Shown here: piece by piece, positions 5,503-7,373 of the stretch
How positions within the stretch are numbered: the first letter of the stretch is position 1
Layout: each line of letters starts with the position of its first letter
Assembly: GCA_035704555.1 (NCBI GenBank)
Contig: DASSWT010000279.1
Location: 1-7,373, forward strand
Origin: Saccharospirillum sp035704555
GTDB taxonomy: Bacteria; Pseudomonadota; Gammaproteobacteria; Pseudomonadales; Natronospirillaceae
Direction of reading: 5' to 3'
DNA length: 7,373 nucleotides
The notes under the pieces: model-generated
The model's database searches: none
Told to the model about the DNA's origin: nothing
What the model saw: only the letters and a program-made list of their open reading frames with translations
Position numbers and translations under genes: made by a program

Positions 5503-7092
5503 ATGTTGGATGCGACTTTAAAACAGCAATTGGACACCTACCTGCAAAAGATTGTGACCCCAATCGAAGTCAGTGTGTCCACCGATGATTCAGCCAAATC
5601 CAAAGAACTGGACGCGCTGGCCACCGAGATCATTGATCTTTCAGGCAGCATCAGCCGCGGCCAGTATCAGGGCCAGCGGGTACCCAGCATGGCGATAGCA
5701 CCCAAAGGGGAAACACCCCGGGTCAGCTTTGCCGGTATCCCGATGGGCCACGAATTTACCTCGCTGGTGCTGGCTTTGCTGCAAGCGGGCGGACACCCGT
5801 CAAAGGCCGATCCTGAAGTACTGGATCAGGTGCGCGCCCTGACCGGCGAGTTCCATTTTGAAACCTATATTTCGCTGTCCTGCCAGAACTGCCCGGACGT
5901 AGTTCAGGCACTGAACCTGATGGCAACGCTGAACCCGAACATCACGCACGAAATGATCGACGGCGCCCTGTTCCAGGAAGAAGTCGACGAGCGCCAGATC
6001 ATGGCGGTGCCGTCGGTCTATCTGAATGGCGAGCATTTCGGCCAGGGCCGGATGACGCTGACCGACATCGTCGCCAAGCTCGACACCGGCGCCGCCGAGC
6101 GCCAGACCGAAGCGCTGAATGACCGTGAACCCTATGACGTGCTGATCGTTGGCGGTGGCCCGGCCGGCGCGGCTGCAGCCATCTATGCCGCGCGCAAGGG
6201 CATTCGTACCGGTCTGGTCGCCGAAAAATTCGGTGGCCAGGTGATGGACACCGTCGGCATCGAAAACTTCATCTCGGTACCCTACACCGAAGGCCCGAAA
6301 CTGACCGCCGGTCTGGAACAGCACGTCAAAGAGTACGGGGTAGACCTGATCACCGGTCAGCGTGCCGCCGAACTGAAGCGCGATGGCCAGTTGCAACTGG
6401 CACTGGAAAGCGGCGCCACTCTGTCGAGCCGTTCAGTGATACTGGCCCCGGGTGCGCGCTGGCGCGAACTGGGCGTGCCGGGCGAGGCCGAATACCGCAA
6501 CAAAGGCGTGGCCTATTGCCCGCACTGCGACGGCCCCTTCTACAAAGGCAAGCATGTCGCGGTGATTGGCGGTGGCAACTCCGGCATTGAAGCGGCGATT
6601 GATCTGGCCGGTATTGTCAGTCATGTGACCGTACTTGAGTTCGCCGACAAGTTGCGTGCCGACGACGTTCTGCAGCGCAAGGCGCGGTCGATGAGCAATA
6701 TCGACATCATCACCAATGCCCAAACCACCGAAGTTGTAGGCAATGGCAAGACGGTTACCTCCCTGAAATACACCGACCGGGTGAGTGGCGAGTTGAAAAC
6801 CGTCGAGCTGGCCGGTGTGTTCGTTCAGATCGGTCTGGTGCCCAACACCGAATGGCTCAAGGGCAGCGAACTGGCGTTAACCCGATTCGGCGAAATCGAA
6901 ATCAATGCGCGTGGCGAAACCTCAATGACAGGCGTCTTTGCCGCCGGCGACGCGACCACGGTACCGTACAAGCAAATCGTCATCTCAATGGGTGCCGGTT
7001 CCACCGCTGCCCTGAGCGCATTCGATCACTTGATTCGGTCCGATGTGCCAGCACCGGCAGAAGACAAGGCTAAGGTGGCGGAACCTGTTTAA
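5503..7092 (+). CDS. ahpF: Alkyl hydroperoxide reductase subunit F (NADH:peroxiredoxin reductase)
   Basis: 529 residues against about 521 for Escherichia AhpF; the excess is mainly a charged, alanine/proline-rich C-terminal tail. This cytoplasmic FAD flavoprotein passes electrons from NADH to oxidised AhpC. An N-terminal tandem thioredoxin-fold domain (about 1-195) carries the redox pair Cys127/Cys130 in SCQNCP. A linker leads to the thioredoxin-reductase-like part: FAD motif GGGPAG (217-222), redox pair Cys339/Cys342 in YCPHCDGP, NADH motif GGGNSG (356-361) and second FAD motif GVFAAGDAT (477-485). All expected redox centres are present, so the enzyme should be functional. It follows ahpC by 113 bases containing an intrinsic terminator, so expression relies on read-through or an unseen promoter. 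A small hairpin lies four bases after the TAA. Confidence 0.97.
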   Translation: MLDATLKQQLDTYLQKIVTPIEVSVSTDDSAKSKELDALATEIIDLSGSISRGQYQGQRVPSMAIAPKGETPRVSFAGIPMGHEFTSLVLALLQAGGHPSKADPEVLDQVRALTGEFHFETYISLSCQNCPDVVQALNLMATLNPNITHEMIDGALFQEEVDERQIMAVPSVYLNGEHFGQGRMTLTDIVAKLDTGAAERQTEALNDREPYDVLIVGGGPAGAAAAIYAARKGIRTGLVAEKFGGQVMDTVGIENFISVPYTEGPKLTAGLEQHVKEYGVDLITGQRAAELKRDGQLQLALESGATLSSRSVILAPGARWRELGVPGEAEYRNKGVAYCPHCDGPFYKGKHVAVIGGGNSGIEAAIDLAGIVSHVTVLEFADKLRADDVLQRKARSMSNIDIITNAQTTEVVGNGKTVTSLKYTDRVSGELKTVELAGVFVQIGLVPNTEWLKGSELALTRFGEIEINARGETSMTGVFAAGDATTVPYKQIVISMGAGSTAALSAFDHLIRSDVPAPAEDKAKVAEPV

Positions 7093-7095
7093 TAG

Positions 7096-7113
7096 CCAAA
7101 CTTCGGAGTTTGG
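7096..7113 (+). terminator. Hairpin after ahpF, possible weak terminator
   Basis: CCAAACT (7096-7102), loop TCGG, AGTTTGG (7107-7113) is a perfect 7-bp stem immediately after ahpF. The following sequence (gttgcctt) is a poor U-tract, so termination strength is doubtful. It may act with the larger repeat structure downstream or simply protect the mRNA end. Confidence 0.45.
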
Positions 7114-7121
7114 GTTGCCTT

Positions 7122-7262
7122 GGTGCCAGAAGTCCGTGTCAGGCACCGGGTGCACTTATCTGGGTGGTGCGACACTCGCTCGGCGTGAACCCGTCCGTGG
7201 GGCCTAGGCTTCGGCATCCATGCCTCAGACTACCCCAGATAGGTACACCCGGCACCTGACAC
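7122..7262. repeat. REP/BIME-like extragenic palindromic element
   Basis: The element begins with GGTGCC (7122-7127), which pairs with GGCACC (7142-7147). Its outer arms, 7136-7164 and 7234-7262, are inverted repeats matching at 25 of 29 positions. One of the four differences leaves a G-U wobble in RNA. The 69-base interior contains the palindromes GCCTAGGC (7202-7209) and GGCATccATGCC (7213-7224). There is no ORF, transposase or target duplication in view. The GTGTCAGGCACC type of end resembles repeats I associate with REP-type elements mobilised by RAYT (IS200-like Y1) transposases. That link comes from memory and has not been searched. Confidence 0.65.
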
Positions 7263-7340
7263 TCAGTTGGTTGCGGCCTCCAAAACTAAAAGCAGTAACT
7301 CAAGTTTCGAAGTTCGCCCAGGAGACTAGCGCCGGGTACT
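7263..7340. other. Short non-coding spacer between two repeat units
   Basis: About 78 bases with no ORF, promoter or hairpin that I can support, other than a TTCGAA hexamer palindrome near 7306-7311. It separates the complete repeat from the start of the next one. Confidence 0.4.
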
Positions 7341-7373
7341 GGGTGTACCCCTGTGGGGGAGTCCGCAGCATGG
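7334..7373. repeat. Start of a second, oppositely oriented repeat copy, cut by the window end
   Basis: Bases 7341-7373 match the reverse complement of 7218-7250 at 26 of 33 positions, including a nine-base block at the start and GCATGG at the end. Next to it, GGGTAC (7334-7339) and GTACCC (7345-7350) form an inverted repeat, and CCCC/GGGG (7348-7351 and 7355-7358) another. The unit would continue past the window. Confidence 0.6.

Noticed and set aside
5800..6396. 198-residue antisense ORF within ahpF
   Set aside because: A shadow of the strongly conserved ahpF coding frame in GC-rich sequence, with no recognisable domain.
7093..7373. CRISPR array or tRNA/small RNA gene in the right-hand non-coding region
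   Set aside because: Repeats are inverted and diverged rather than direct and evenly spaced, and no cloverleaf or CCA end can be drawn. A REP-like element explains the symmetry better.

Overview
The window looks like a piece of a gammaproteobacterial chromosome, probably from a free-living aquatic or marine organism. This rests on the Escherichia-type AhpC/AhpF pair, the multi-domain cyclic-di-GMP proteins, the moderately GC-rich coding sequence and the hairpin-rich extragenic repeat at the right end. I cannot name a genus with confidence. All four protein genes lie on the + strand.

Left part (1-4669): two tightly linked cyclic-di-GMP signalling genes. The first is cut by the window start. 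It carries the tail of a PAS domain, a PAS domain, a LOV blue-light domain with every flavin-chemistry residue in place, a GGDEF domain with a degenerate SADEF motif, an apparently intact EAL domain and an unusual C-terminal receiver domain. The second starts at a GTG one base after the first stop codon. It reads receiver, EAL, GAF, degenerate GGDEF. The domain order is therefore almost a mirror image across the gene junction. Both proteins are predicted to act mainly as c-di-GMP phosphodiesterases whose decayed cyclase domains may be regulatory. Inputs would be blue light (LOV), phosphorylation (two receivers) and unknown PAS/GAF ligands.

Middle part (4670-7092): a 153-base gap with a weak promoter and an OxyR-like site, then ahpC (peroxiredoxin) and ahpF (its flavoprotein disulfide reductase), the NADH-driven peroxide-scavenging system. 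Between them, at 5427-5450, is a strong intrinsic terminator, so ahpF is probably expressed at a lower level by read-through or from its own weak promoter. The terminator's left arm can also pair with a second, downstream arm to form a longer hairpin.

Right part (7093-7373): no gene. It holds a small hairpin just after ahpF, a REP/BIME-like element bounded by near-perfect 29-base inverted arms, and the start of a second related repeat in the opposite orientation, cut by the window end.

The strongest candidate for something new is the LOV-containing, mirror-arranged c-di-GMP phosphodiesterase pair directly upstream of a peroxide-defence operon. A functional link between them (light or oxidative stress to lifestyle switching) is inference from adjacency only.
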